NCBI RefSeq assembly: GCF_003385555.1
Contig: NZ_QOHR01000018.1
Span: 1 to 59,551, forward strand
Length of the DNA stretch: 59,551 bases
Reading direction: 5' to 3'
Source: Rhodosalinus sediminis
GTDB taxonomy: Bacteria > Pseudomonadota > Alphaproteobacteria > Rhodobacterales > Rhodobacteraceae
Shown here: in pieces, positions 44,974-54,054 of the stretch
How the letters are laid out: every line of letters begins with the position of its first letter
How positions within the stretch are numbered: position 1 is the first letter of the stretch
Position numbers and translations under genes: made by a program
The notes under the pieces: generated by a model
What the model saw: the letters and a program-made list of their open reading frames with translations, nothing else
Told to the model about the DNA's origin: nothing
Database searches by the model: none

Positions 44974-45786
44974 TTATCCGATCCGGCCGGTGATGTAGCT
45001 CTCGGTCCGGGGGTCTTCGGGGTTGGTGAAGATCTTCGAGGTGTCGTCGTATTCGACGAGATTTCCGAGATGGAAGAAGGCCGTCTTCTGGCTGACGCGG
45101 GCGGCCTGCTGCATGGAGTGGGTGACGATCACCACCGCGTAGTTCTGCCGGAGCTCGTCGATCAGCTCCTCGATCTGGCTGGTCGCGATCGGGTCGAGCG
45201 CCGAGGCGGGCTCGTCCATCAGGAGCACCTCGGGCTCGGTGGCCACGGCGCGCGCGATGCAGAGGCGCTGCTGCTGCCCGCCCGAGAGCCCCGTGCCGGT
45301 CGCGTCGAGCCGGTCCTTGACCTCGTCCCAGAGCGCGGCGCGGCGCAGCGCGCGCTCCACCAGTTCGTCGAGATCGCCCTTGGTCCGCGCCATGCCGTGG
45401 ATCTTGGGGCCGTAGGCGACGTTCTCGTAGATTGACTTCGGGAAGGGGTTGGGCTTCTGAAAAACCATGCCCACCTTCGCGCGCAGCTGCACCGGGTCGA
45501 CGCGGGCGTCGTAGACGTCCTCCCCGTCGAGCAGGATCGTGCCCTCGACGCGCGCGACGTCGATCGTGTCGTTCATCCGGTTCAGGCAGCGCAGGAAGGT
45601 GGACTTGCCGCAGCCCGAGGGGCCGATGAAGGCGGTCACCGTCTTGTCCTGAATGTCGACGTTGACGTCCTTGATCGCGTGGGTCGCGCCGTAGAACACC
45701 TGCACGTCCGCGCAGTGGAACTTGGTCGCCATCTGCTCGGTCGCGCCGTCGGCGGTCTTGGAGGTATCGTACATCGCTTCGTCCAT
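44974..45786 (-). CDS. pstB: Phosphate ABC transporter ATP-binding protein
   Basis: A 270-residue ATPase. Walker A is GPSGCGKST (55-63), the signature LSGGQQQR, Walker [14 protein letters not shown] and the switch His in [35 protein letters not shown] and [22 protein letters not shown] are PstB-specific. It powers high-affinity phosphate uptake with PstC and PstA. The start could also be at an internal ATG (45774 or 45732), since none has a strong ribosome binding site; the chosen ATG begins 4 nt after pstA. Confidence 0.97.
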   Translation of the reverse strand: MDEAMYDTSKTADGATEQMATKFHCADVQVFYGATHAIKDVNVDIQDKTVTAFIGPSGCGKSTFLRCLNRMNDTIDVARVEGTILLDGEDVYDARVDPVQLRAKVGMVFQKPNPFPKSIYENVAYGPKIHGMARTKGDLDELVERALRRAALWDEVKDRLDATGTGLSGGQQQRLCIARAVATEPEVLLMDEPASALDPIATSQIEELIDELRQNYAVVIVTHSMQQAARVSQKTAFFHLGNLVEYDDTSKIFTNPEDPRTESYITGRIG

Positions 45787-45790
45787 TCTG

Positions 45791-47581
45791 TTACCAGCGC
45801 CGCTCGAAGCGCTTGCGGAGGAAGATCGCCAGGGCGTTCATCGCGACGAGGAAGGTCAGCAGAACGCAGATCGCCGCCGCCGCGCGCGCCTCGAAGCCCG
45901 GCTCGGGGAAATCGTACCACCGGAAGATCTGCACCGGGAGCACCGTCGCGCTGTCGGTGATGCTGCCGGGCGTCTCGACGATGAAGGCGACCATGCCGAT
46001 CATGATGAGCGGCGCGGTCTCGCCGAGGGCCGCGGCCATGCCGATGATCGTGCCGGTCAGGATACCCGGCATCGCCAGCGGCAGGACGTGGTGAAAGCTC
46101 GCCTGCATCTTCGAGGCGCCGACGCCGAGCGCGGCCTCGCGGATCGAGGGCGGCACCGCCTTGATCGCGGCGCGCGCGGCGATGATGATCGTGGGCAGCG
46201 TCATCAGCGTCAGCACCAGACCGCCGGCGAGCGGCGCGGAGCGCGGCACGCCGAAGACGTTGAGGAAGACCGCCAGCCCCAGCAGGCCGTAGACGATCGA
46301 CGGCACCGCGGCGAGGTTGTTGATGTTGACCTCGATGAAATTGGTGAAGCGGTTCTTCGGCGCGAATTCCTCCAGGTAGATCGCCGAGAGCACCCCGATC
46401 GGGAAGGCGAGCGCGAAGGTCACCATCATCGTCCAGAAGGAGCCGACGAGCGCGCCGCGGATCCCGGCGAGCTCCGGCGCGCGGCTGTCGGCGGCGGTGA
46501 AGAAGCGCGTGTTGAAGCCGCGCTCGACCGCGCCCTCGGCCGCCAGCGTCTCGAGCCAGGCGATCTGGTGGTCGCTCACGGCGCGGCGCGCCTCCGAGAG
46601 CTCGGTTGTGTGAAAGCGCCAGTCGCCGGTCCCCTCGATCGGCAGGTCCACCTCGGTGAGCGCCTCGCCCAGCCCGCCGGAGCGCGAGACCTCCGTCATG
46701 CGGATCCAGCCGCCGCCGGCCTCGATCAGGAGCGAGATGTTCTCGTCGTCGAGCGGCTCGGTGCCGCCCGCCGTCTCGGCCCGCGCCTCGAGCGCCTCGG
46801 CCTCCGCCAGCAGCGCGTCGCGCTTTTCCTCGGCGGCGGCCTGCCGCTCCAGTTGCGCCGCGCGCGCCTCCTCGGCCTCCGCGGCCGCCGCGCGCTCGCC
46901 GTAGACGCGCACGGCGTTTTGCTGGCGCGCGGCCTGCTCGCGCAGCCGGTCGGCGTCGCCGTAAAGGCTCTGCTTCACGACCTGCAGCACCTCGCCGAAG
47001 TCCTCGGCCGTCGAGTCGATCACCAGCGCGCCGTCGGCGCCCTCGCGCACGGAAAGCCGCCCCGCGACCTCCCGCGTCTCGAGCTCGCCGTAGCCGCCCT
47101 GAAAATAGTAATCCGTCAGATCCGCGGCGATCAGCGGATAGCTCACCGTCTGCCCGATGAGCTCCGGGTTGGCCACGACATGCTTGGCCAGGTCGAACTG
47201 CGCGCCGCCCGAGACCAGCGCGTCGAGCGCGCGGCGCTCGGTGCGGCCCGAGGCGAGCGGGAAGCGCGCCTCGAGCGTCTCGTCGATCAGGTCGCCGAAG
47301 GGCGCGCGCCGGATCTCCTCCTCGGGGCTGTCGGGCGTGACGCCGAGCGCCTCGGACGAAAGGGTCACCTCGTAGGTGAAATGCGTGTTGGTGAAGGCGC
47401 CCGTCGCCTTCGTCACCACCGAGCCCACGAGCGTCGCGAGCGCGAGCAGCGCAAAGGCGATGGCGGCGATACCGTAGGCCTTGAGCCGGCTCTGCGCGCG
47501 GCGGCGCTGGCGCAGGCGGCTGCTGCCGGCGGCGAGGCTGCCGTGCGCGGAGGCGGCGGGCTGTGCTGCGGTGTCGGTCAT
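45791..47581 (-). CDS. pstA: Phosphate ABC transporter permease PstA, extended
   Basis: A 596-residue permease, twice the size of E. coli PstA (296). One transmembrane segment (about 36-57) leads to a roughly 310-residue periplasmic insertion, which includes a predicted coiled coil (about 205-270, Ala/Glu/Arg-rich with [20 protein letters not shown]). The normal PstA core follows from about 375, with [34 protein letters not shown] and the EAA loop [28 protein letters not shown]. The insertion resembles the DUF3333 region of alphaproteobacterial PstA proteins but looks longer. It is 10 nt after pstC. The function of the insertion is unknown. Confidence 0.93.
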   Translation of the reverse strand: MTDTAAQPAASAHGSLAAGSSRLRQRRRAQSRLKAYGIAAIAFALLALATLVGSVVTKATGAFTNTHFTYEVTLSSEALGVTPDSPEEEIRRAPFGDLIDETLEARFPLASGRTERRALDALVSGGAQFDLAKHVVANPELIGQTVSYPLIAADLTDYYFQGGYGELETREVAGRLSVREGADGALVIDSTAEDFGEVLQVVKQSLYGDADRLREQAARQQNAVRVYGERAAAAEAEEARAAQLERQAAAEEKRDALLAEAEALEARAETAGGTEPLDDENISLLIEAGGGWIRMTEVSRSGGLGEALTEVDLPIEGTGDWRFHTTELSEARRAVSDHQIAWLETLAAEGAVERGFNTRFFTAADSRAPELAGIRGALVGSFWTMMVTFALAFPIGVLSAIYLEEFAPKNRFTNFIEVNINNLAAVPSIVYGLLGLAVFLNVFGVPRSAPLAGGLVLTLMTLPTIIIAARAAIKAVPPSIREAALGVGASKMQASFHHVLPLAMPGILTGTIIGMAAALGETAPLIMIGMVAFIVETPGSITDSATVLPVQIFRWYDFPEPGFEARAAAAICVLLTFLVAMNALAIFLRKRFERRW

Positions 47582-47591
47582 GCGGCGGGCC

Positions 47592-48968
47592 TCACTCGTA
47601 GGCTTCGCGGAAGCGGCGCACGAGGCGCTGCGCGAGGATGTTCATCACCAGCGTCATCACGAAGAGCGTGAAGCCGAGGGTGAAGGCGGGGCCGGCGGCC
47701 GTCTCGGCGTCGGTGTCGCCGGTGATCAGCGCGACGATCTGCACGGTCACGGTCGTCGTCGCCTCGAGCGGGTTCGCGGTCAGGTTGGCCCCCTGCCCCG
47801 CGGCCATCACCACGATCATCGTCTCGCCGATGGCCTTGCTCACCCCGAGGATCGCCGCCGAGACGATCCCGGGCAGCGCCGCGGGCAGCACGACGAGGCG
47901 CATGGTCTCCGCCTCCGTCGCGCCCACGCCGAGCGAGCCGTCGCGCAGGCTCTGCGGCACGGCGTTGATCACGTCGTCGGAGAGCGAGGAGATGAAGGGG
48001 ATGATCATGATCCCCATGGTCAGCCCCGCGGCGAGCGCCGATTCGGAGGAGATCCGCACCCCGATCATCTCGCCGAAATCGCGCAGCGCCGGCGCGAGCG
48101 TGATCGCCGCGAAGAAGCCGTAGACCACCGTCGGCACCCCGGCGAGGATCTCCAGAAGCGGCTTCGCGACCGCGCGCACCCGCTTCGGCGCGAAATCCGA
48201 CAGGTAGATCGCCGAGAAGAGCCCGATCGGCACCGCCACCAGCATGGCGATCGCCGTGATCAGCAGCGTGCCCGCGAAAAGCGGCAGCGCGCCCACCTTG
48301 TCGGGGTCCATCTGCCCCTCGAAGACGCCCGACAGCGGGCTCCAGGTCGCGCCGAGGATGAACTTGTCGATGCGCCAGTCGATCATCCCGAAGAAGCGCA
48401 CCGTCTCGAAAATGAGCGACAGGACGATGCCGACGGTCGTCAGGATGGCGATGGTCGCCATGGCGAGCAGGATGTTCAGCATGATCCGCTCGGCCCGGTT
48501 GCGCGCCCGCCAGCCGGCCGACACCCGCCCGTAGGTGATGCGCGCCGCCACCGCCGCGCCGCCGACGCTCAGCGCGATCACGACCCAGTTGCGCGTCGCG
48601 CTCATCCAGTCGTAGGCGGCCGCGATCTGGTCGCGCAGCACACCCCCGCGCGAAGACATGCGCCCCTCGGCGAGCGCCTTGGCGTCCGACAGCAGGAGCT
48701 GACGTTCGAGCGGCGCCATACTCGGGCGCGCCGCCTCGATCCGGCCCATGAGCACGCGGTCGATCAGCCAGTCGCCGAGCGTCGCGCTCACCAGAAGCGC
48801 CCCGATCCCCGCGAGCGCCACCCAGAGCAGGCTGTAGAGCCCGTGAAACACGGGCCGCGAGTGCAGGACGCCCGCGCGGCCGCCCGCGATGGCGAGGGCC
48901 TTGCGCTGCGCCATGAAATGGGACGCGAGCGCGATCAGAAGGACGACGGCGAAGAGGGTCAGGGACAT
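47592..48968 (-). CDS. pstC: Phosphate ABC transporter permease PstC, extended
   Basis: A 458-residue permease. About 150 N-terminal residues with extra hydrophobic segments (first at 2-17) precede the six-helix core typical of PstC. The EAA loop is VPQSLRDGSLGVGATEAETMRLVVLPAALPGIVSA and the core carries FLILAGVPTVVYGFFA-type LEILAGVPTVVYGFFAAITLAP. The start is placed at ATG 48968 (MSLTLFAVV); a GTG at 48977 in the same frame is possible. It lies 91 bp downstream of pstS, beyond two hairpins that may reduce readthrough. Confidence 0.95.
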   Translation of the reverse strand: MSLTLFAVVLLIALASHFMAQRKALAIAGGRAGVLHSRPVFHGLYSLLWVALAGIGALLVSATLGDWLIDRVLMGRIEAARPSMAPLERQLLLSDAKALAEGRMSSRGGVLRDQIAAAYDWMSATRNWVVIALSVGGAAVAARITYGRVSAGWRARNRAERIMLNILLAMATIAILTTVGIVLSLIFETVRFFGMIDWRIDKFILGATWSPLSGVFEGQMDPDKVGALPLFAGTLLITAIAMLVAVPIGLFSAIYLSDFAPKRVRAVAKPLLEILAGVPTVVYGFFAAITLAPALRDFGEMIGVRISSESALAAGLTMGIMIIPFISSLSDDVINAVPQSLRDGSLGVGATEAETMRLVVLPAALPGIVSAAILGVSKAIGETMIVVMAAGQGANLTANPLEATTTVTVQIVALITGDTDAETAAGPAFTLGFTLFVMTLVMNILAQRLVRRFREAYE

Positions 48969-48991
48969 CAGCGGCACCGGTGAAACAATCG

Positions 48992-49041
48992 CGCCGGACC
49001 CTGCTTCGGTCCGGCGAAACCGGGGGCGTCGCCGCCCCCGG
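48992..49041 (-). terminator. Two consecutive hairpins between pstS and pstC
   Basis: Inverted repeats CGCCGGACC/GGTCCGGCG (48992-49016, 7-nt loop) and CCGGGGGCG/CGCCCCCGG (49020-49041, 5-nt loop), both perfect. They lie just after the pstS stop (49060) without a T-tract. Probably an attenuator or mRNA-stabilising structure that keeps PstS more abundant than the permeases. Confidence 0.55.
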
Positions 49042-49059
49042 CCGCATCGCGCATGGCGA

Positions 49060-50046
49060 TCAGTAGGTCTCGGGCGTCAGGCCCGGAAGCGTCTCGATGG
49101 CCTCGAGGTTGGCCTCCTGCCCGTCCTCGGAGACCGGGATCATGCCGAGATCGACGAGGTAGCCGTCCGGCCCCTGCGCCGCGACGAACTCGCGGGCGTA
49201 CTCCTTGACGCCCGGGATCACGCCGACGTGGTCGTGCTTGATGTAGAAGAACATCGAGCGCGACACTTCGTATTCGCCGCTTGCGATGGCGTCGAAGGTC
49301 GGCATGACGCCGTTGATCTCCACGCCCTTCAGGCTGTCGCGGTTCTGGTCGAGGAAGGAGAAGCCGAAGACGCCCACCGCGCGGTCGTTCGCTTCCAGCT
49401 TCGAGACGATCAGGTTGTCGTTCTCGCCGGCCTCGACGTAGGGGCCGTCCTCGCGGATCTCCATGCCGGCGCCTTCGCAGTCCTCGCCGCCTGCCTGCTC
49501 ACAGCCCTTCTCCATGACCAGTTCCTCGAACGAGTCACGGGTGCCGGAGGTCGGCGGCGGGCCCAGAACCTCGATCTCGACGGCGGGCAGCGCCGGGTCG
49601 ACCTCGTCCCAGGTGGTGGGCCGCGGGCCCTCGGCGGCCAGGGCCTGCCAGACCTGCGCCTTGGTCAGTTGCAGGTCCGGGCCGGAGGCGGCGTTCGCCA
49701 TCACGAGGCCGTCGTAGCCCGCGAGGACCTCGGTGAACTCGACACCGTTCTCGAGGCAGGTCTCGACCTCGGACATCTTCACCCGGCGCGAGGCGTTGGT
49801 GACGTCCGGATGCTCGACGCCGACGCCGGCGCAGAACAGCTTCAGGCCGCCGCCCGACCCGGTCGATTCGATGATCGGCGTGGCGAAATCGGTCGTGTTG
49901 CCGAACTCCTCGGCCACGGCCGTGGCGAAGGGGAACACGGTGGACGAGCCGACGATGCGGATCTGCGTACGATCCTGCGCGGCGACCGCGGTGGCCGACA
50001 CGGCGGCCAGCGCCAGCGCGGAGGCGGACAGTTTCACGAAACTCAT
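49060..50046 (-). CDS. pstS: Phosphate ABC transporter substrate-binding protein
   Basis: A 328-residue periplasmic protein with a signal peptide (VKLSASALALAAVSATAVAAQ). The phosphate-binding loops typical of the family are RIVGSSTVFPFATAVAEEFG, IIESTGSGGGLKLFCAGVG and TSGTRDSFEELV. The mature protein is acidic. It captures phosphate and delivers it to PstCA. Start 50046 gives the basic-hydrophobic signal, and a Pho box lies 78 nt upstream. It is the first gene of the pst operon. Confidence 0.97.
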   Translation of the reverse strand: MSFVKLSASALALAAVSATAVAAQDRTQIRIVGSSTVFPFATAVAEEFGNTTDFATPIIESTGSGGGLKLFCAGVGVEHPDVTNASRRVKMSEVETCLENGVEFTEVLAGYDGLVMANAASGPDLQLTKAQVWQALAAEGPRPTTWDEVDPALPAVEIEVLGPPPTSGTRDSFEELVMEKGCEQAGGEDCEGAGMEIREDGPYVEAGENDNLIVSKLEANDRAVGVFGFSFLDQNRDSLKGVEINGVMPTFDAIASGEYEVSRSMFFYIKHDHVGVIPGVKEYAREFVAAQGPDGYLVDLGMIPVSEDGQEANLEAIETLPGLTPETY

Positions 50047-50123
50047 GGATTACTCCCAGGTTCTGTTGAGGACCGCGGCAGCGCGATCTCGTGACGCCGC
50101 CTAGGCCGCGCACGCTATGCTTT

Positions 50124-50152
50124 TGTGACGGCGATGTAACAGTTTTACGACA
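50124..50152 (-). promoter_or_regulatory. Pho box upstream of pstS
   Basis: On the minus strand three 7-bp units, TGTCGTA, TGTTACA and CGTCACA, are separated by 4-bp spacers (AAAC, TCGC). This is the 11-bp periodicity of PhoB sites (consensus CTGTCAT-N4-CTGTCAC). A weak -10 (CATAGC) lies just downstream at 50114-50119. It indicates PhoB control of the pst operon, which includes phoB itself. Confidence 0.85.
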
Positions 50153-50263
50153 TGTCTAGTTTCCGGGCGCGGCGCACCGCCCTTCCGTGGCGTAAGATCG
50201 CCGCTGCACCGCCGCGCCACGGCGGTGTCCCGCCCGCACCGCCGCGCTCGGGCGCCCTCCGGT

Positions 50264-50326
50264 CCTTCTTCTTGGCGAAAATATCCCGGGGGTGAGGCCC
50301 GCAAGGGCCGAGGGGGCAGCGCCCCC
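50264..50326 (-). repeat. Dispersed structured intergenic repeat, copy B (diverged)
   Basis: Same layout as copies A and C with a shorter body: on the minus strand a G/C hairpin pair, then CCCCCGGGATATTTT and AAGAAGG at the end. The second hairpin has changed to GGCCC-GCAA-GGGCC type pairing (read from the plus strand), keeping the stem. It lies between the pst Pho box and phoR and fills most of the 50153-50438 gap; nothing else was seen there. Confidence 0.75.
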
Positions 50327-50438
50327 TTCGCACCGACGACGCCGGGCACCCGGCCCGGCCGCGCACCGCGCGGCCATGCATCGCCGAAACACCGCAGCCT
50401 GCGCCCCTCGCAGCGCGCGGCGCCGCGCGCCGCCCGGC

Positions 50439-51497
50439 TCAGTCCACCGGCAGCACGACGCTGAAGGTGCTCCCCTCGCCCGGCGTGCTGTCGATTCGCA
50501 TGCGCCCGCGGTGGCGGTTCACGATGTGCTTGACGATGGCGAGGCCGAGCCCGGTGCCCCCCATCTCGCGCGAGCGGTGGCTGTCCACCCGGTAGAATCG
50601 CTCCGTCAGCCGCGGCAGGTGAATCTCCGGGATGCCGGGCCCGGTATCGGCGACGCGCACCCGCACGCCGGTCGCGCGCAGCCGCGGCTCGTAGGCCGGC
50701 GCGTCCATCGCCACGCGCACCTCCGCGCCCGCGCCGCCGTATTTGATCGCGTTCTCGACGAGGTTTGAAAACACCTGCCGGAGCTGGTCCGCGTCGCCCG
50801 GCACCAGCGGGCCGTCGGTCTCCTCGGGCAGCGCGTCGATCAGCGTCACGCCGGCCTCGGAGGCCAGCGGCGCGAGGCCCGCGACGCTCGCCCTGAGGAG
50901 CGCGCCGAGCTCCACCCGCTCGGCCGGGCGCATGCGCTCGTCCGCCTCGACCCGGCTCAGCGACAGGAGATCGCCCACCAGCCGGTTCATCCGGCTCGCC
51001 TCCGCCTCCATGATCGAGAGGAACCGCTCGGCCGCCGCCGGATCCTCGCGCGCCGGCCCCTTCAGCGTCTCGATGAAGCCCATGAGCGCGGTGAGCGGCG
51101 TGCGCAGCTCGTGGCTGACGTTGGCCACGAAATCGCGCCGCATCTGCCCGGCCTTCTCCACCGGCGTGACGTCCTCGAAGACGACGAGCACGCCGCGCCC
51201 ATGCAAGGCCCCGTCGCGCAGCCGCGCCGGCCCGATCGAGACCCGGAAGGCGAGGTCCTGCCCCCGGTCGTGGGTCAGGAAATCCGCCGTGCGGCGCTCC
51301 CCGTCGCGCAGGCTCGCCTCGATCGCGTCGAGAAGCGCGGGCTGGCGCAGCGCGGTGATGAAATGCCGCCCCTCGGTGCCCTCGCCGAAGAGGCGCACCG
51401 CGTCGGCGTTCGCCGCCTCGATACGCTCGTTCGGCCCGACGGCGAGCGCGGGCATCGGCAGGGCGGCGACCAGAGAGGCGACGACGGGGTGCGACAT
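50439..51497 (-). CDS. phoR: Phosphate regulon sensor histidine kinase
   Basis: A 352-residue sensor kinase. A PAS domain occupies about 10-110, followed by the HisKA domain with phospho-accepting His129 in FVANVSHELRTPL. The ATPase domain has N box NLVENAIKYGG, G1 DTGPGI, F box and G2 GGTGLGLAIVKHIV. No clear transmembrane segment is present, unlike E. coli PhoR (two anchors); a moderately hydrophobic N-terminus (VVASLVAALPMPALAV) is probably the start of the PAS fold. It is upstream of the pst operon on the same strand, separated by copy B of the repeat and the Pho box. Confidence 0.92.
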   Translation of the reverse strand: MSHPVVASLVAALPMPALAVGPNERIEAANADAVRLFGEGTEGRHFITALRQPALLDAIEASLRDGERRTADFLTHDRGQDLAFRVSIGPARLRDGALHGRGVLVVFEDVTPVEKAGQMRRDFVANVSHELRTPLTALMGFIETLKGPAREDPAAAERFLSIMEAEASRMNRLVGDLLSLSRVEADERMRPAERVELGALLRASVAGLAPLASEAGVTLIDALPEETDGPLVPGDADQLRQVFSNLVENAIKYGGAGAEVRVAMDAPAYEPRLRATGVRVRVADTGPGIPEIHLPRLTERFYRVDSHRSREMGGTGLGLAIVKHIVNRHRGRMRIDSTPGEGSTFSVVLPVD

Positions 51498-51579
51498 GAT
51501 GCGGGACGGGGTCCTCCGGCGGGCCGGCGGCCCGGGCGGCGCGACAGTTCCAGAGCGCCGCGCAGTTGTAAAGCCGCGC

Positions 51580-52776
51580 TCAGCCGGCGGCGGCCCGCGC
51601 CGCCTCCGCCCCCGCCGCGAGCGCCGCGAAGAGCGCCTCCTCCGGCTCGAGCCCGACCGACAGCCGGAAGGTGCCCTCGCCGATGCCGAGCGCCGCGCGC
51701 GCGGCCGCGTCGAGCCCGCGGTGCGAGGAACTCGCCGGGTGCGAGAGCGTGCTGCCCGCGTCCCCGAGCGTGGGCGCCATCGGCAGCCCCGCCTCGCCCG
51801 CCGCGCGCGCGAAGGCGTCCGCGCCCGCGCGCCCGCCGGCCACCTCGAAGGTGACCATGTTGCAGCCCCGCGCGCCCAGAAGCGCCGCGGCCCGCGCCCG
51901 GTCCGGGTGATCGGCGCTGAGCGGATAGCGCAGCCCGCCGACCCCCGGCAGATCGCCCAGCCGCTCCGCGAGCGCCGCCGCCGTCGCCTCCGCCCGGTCG
52001 TAGCGCAGCTCGAAGGTCAGGAGCCCGCGCTCGGCGAGCCAGCAGTCGAAGGGGCTCGCCGTCAGGCCCATCGTCACCGCGAAGCTCTCCATCCGCGCGA
52101 GGAGCGCCGCGTCGCGCGCGCCCACCCAGCCGAGGGTCGCGTCGGCATGCCCCGACAGAAGCTTCGTCACCGAATGGATCACGATGTCCGCGCCGTGCTC
52201 GACGGCCCGGAGCGCCCGCGGCGTGGTGAAGGTCCCGTCCACGGCGAGCAGGATCCCCCGCGCCTGCGCGAGTTCCGCGATCCCCTCCAGATCCGCCACC
52301 CGCAGCATCGGGTTGGAGACCGTCTCGATCAGGATCATGCGCGTCTCGGGGCGCAGCGCCGCCGCGACCGCACCGGCCTCCGTCGCGTCGGCGAGGCTCG
52401 TGGCGATCCCGAGCCGCGGCAACTCCTCGCGCATCAGGCGCAGCGAGCGACCGTAAAGCTGATCGCCCCCCACCACGTGATCGCCCGCACGGAGAAGCCC
52501 CATCAGCGCCGAGGCCACCGCCGCCATGCCCGAGCCGGTGACGAGCCCGCCCGCGCAGCCTTCCATCGTCGCGATCCGCGCGGCGAGCGCCGCGGCGTTC
52601 GGATGCCCCTCGCGCGCATAGGTGTGCCCCGCGGCCCGCCCCTCGTACTGCGCGTCGAGCGCCGAGGGGCTCTCGGCGGCATAGACCACCGAGGGCTGGA
52701 TCGGCGCCGCCACCGGCGCGCTCACGCCCGTCGTCACCGCCTCGGGCCGCATCAGGCTCGGTTTCTGTTCCGCCAT
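51580..52776 (-). CDS. Cys/Met metabolism PLP-dependent enzyme
   Basis: A 398-residue fold-type I enzyme of the cystathionine gamma-synthase/gamma-lyase family (PF01053). Motifs: TYAREGHPNAAALAARIATMEG near the N-terminus, TGSGMAAV, the cofactor Asp in LAVDGTFTTPRALR, and the PLP lysine in HSVTKLLSGHADATLG. The C-terminal SVGLEPEEAL matches the family. It could be a cystathionine beta/gamma-lyase, methionine gamma-lyase or homocysteine synthase; sequence alone does not decide. Start 52776 lies outside repeat copy C. Confidence 0.87.
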   Translation of the reverse strand: MAEQKPSLMRPEAVTTGVSAPVAAPIQPSVVYAAESPSALDAQYEGRAAGHTYAREGHPNAAALAARIATMEGCAGGLVTGSGMAAVASALMGLLRAGDHVVGGDQLYGRSLRLMREELPRLGIATSLADATEAGAVAAALRPETRMILIETVSNPMLRVADLEGIAELAQARGILLAVDGTFTTPRALRAVEHGADIVIHSVTKLLSGHADATLGWVGARDAALLARMESFAVTMGLTASPFDCWLAERGLLTFELRYDRAEATAAALAERLGDLPGVGGLRYPLSADHPDRARAAALLGARGCNMVTFEVAGGRAGADAFARAAGEAGLPMAPTLGDAGSTLSHPASSSHRGLDAAARAALGIGEGTFRLSVGLEPEEALFAALAAGAEAARAAAG

Positions 52777-52804
52777 CGCCGCACGCACCGGGGCGCGCCC
52801 CGGC

Positions 52805-52879
52805 CCTTCTTCTTGGTCCAAATATCCTCGGGGGGTGAGGCGGCGAAAGCCGCCGAGGGGGGCCGACGGCCCCCCTGCC
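52805..52879 (-). repeat. Dispersed structured intergenic repeat, copy C
   Basis: 75 bp, 69/75 identical to the reverse complement of copy A (36283-36357). The six differences fall in loops or at the unpaired end, so both G/C hairpins are preserved. It lies between the gamma carbonic anhydrase stop and the PLP-enzyme start and is oriented along their transcription. Confidence 0.85.
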
Positions 52880-52890
52880 CCGTGAGCCGC

Positions 52891-53412
52891 TCAGAGCGGC
52901 GCGAGCCCGTCCCGGAACCGCCGCATGTTCGCCTGGTAGCTCTCGGCGGAGGCGCGCAGCCCCGCGATCGCCGCCGCGTCGAGCGCGCGCACCACCTTGC
53001 CCGGCGCGCCCATCACGAGGCTCCCGTCGGGGATCTCCTTGCCCTCCGTGACCAGCGCGCCCGCGCCGATCAGGCAGTTCCTGCCGATCTTCGCGCCGTT
53101 CAGAACGATCGCGCCCATGCCGATGAGCGTGTTCTCCCCGATCGTGCAGCCGTGCAGCATCACCTTGTGCCCGATGGTGCAGCCCGCGCCGATGGTCAGC
53201 GGATAGCCCATGTCGGTGTGGGCGACGCAGTTCTCCTGAACGTTGGCGCCGGCGCCCACGGTGATCGGCTCGTTGTCGCCCCGGAGCGTGCAGCCGAACC
53301 AGACCGAGGCGGCCTCTTCCACGATCACGCGGCCGATCACGTTGGCGTCGGGCGCGATCCAGCTGTCGTCGGCGATCTCGGGGCGGACCCCGTCGAGGGC
53401 GTAGAGGGTCAT
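52891..53412 (-). CDS. Gamma carbonic anhydrase family protein
   Basis: A 173-residue left-handed beta-helix protein of repeated hexapeptides (e.g. [19 protein letters not shown]). The metal-binding histidines are in ENCVAH and GHKVMLHG; the arginine in [10 protein letters not shown] is conserved. It belongs to the YrdA/PaaY-like subgroup, for which carbonic anhydrase activity is often weak or unproven. Its ATG overlaps the gmk stop by 4 bp (ATGA), indicating translational coupling. Confidence 0.9.
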   Translation of the reverse strand: MTLYALDGVRPEIADDSWIAPDANVIGRVIVEEAASVWFGCTLRGDNEPITVGAGANVQENCVAHTDMGYPLTIGAGCTIGHKVMLHGCTIGENTLIGMGAIVLNGAKIGRNCLIGAGALVTEGKEIPDGSLVMGAPGKVVRALDAAAIAGLRASAESYQANMRRFRDGLAPL

Positions 53413-54050
53413 GGCATCTCCTCGAATTCGGCCTGCAGGTGGCGGACGTGGTCGGTCAGCCCCGGCTGCTGCAGCCGGCGCAGCCGGGTGGCGGTGACGA
53501 TCACGCGCAGCTTCTCCTCGGTCGCGTCGAGATCGTCGTTGACGAGGACGAAGTCGTAGCCGTCCCAATGGCTGATCTCGTCCCAGCTCTTCTGCATGCG
53601 CCGGGCGATGGTCTCCGGCGTGTCCTTGGCGCGCGTCTCGAGCCGGCGGCGCAGCTCGAGGATCGAGGGCGGCAGCAGGAAGATCGAGAGCGTGTGCAGC
53701 CCCAGCGCCGAGTTGCGGATCTGCTGCGCGCCCTGCCAGTCGATGTCGAAGAGCACGTCGCGCCCGCTCTCGATCGCCTCCTCCACGGCGCCGCGCGGCG
53801 AGCCGTAGAAATGACCGAAGACATGCGCGTGCTCCAGCATCTCTCCGGCCGCGACCTGCGCCTTGAAGCCGGCCTCGTCGAGGAAGTGATAATCCGCGCC
53901 GTCCACCTCGCCCGGGCGCGGCGGGCGCGTGGTCGCCGAGACCGAGAAGACGATCGACGGGTCCCAGGCGCGCAGGCGCTGCGCCAGCGTCGATTTCCCC
54001 GCGCCCGAGGGCGAGGAGAGGATAATCAGAAGGCCGCGCCGCGTCGCCAT
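53409..54050 (-). CDS. gmk: Guanylate kinase
   Basis: A 213-residue kinase converting GMP to GDP with ATP, essential for nucleotide supply. The P-loop PSGAGKST is at 14-21, followed by [20 protein letters not shown] (GMP-binding) and [19 protein letters not shown] and the LID region [14 protein letters not shown] match the family. It is the middle gene of yicC-gmk-gamma-carbonic anhydrase, 4 nt after yicC. Confidence 0.97.
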   Translation of the reverse strand: MATRRGLLIILSSPSGAGKSTLAQRLRAWDPSIVFSVSATTRPPRPGEVDGADYHFLDEAGFKAQVAAGEMLEHAHVFGHFYGSPRGAVEEAIESGRDVLFDIDWQGAQQIRNSALGLHTLSIFLLPPSILELRRRLETRAKDTPETIARRMQKSWDEISHWDGYDFVLVNDDLDATEEKLRVIVTATRLRRLQQPGLTDHVRHLQAEFEEMP

Positions 54051-54054
54051 GTCG

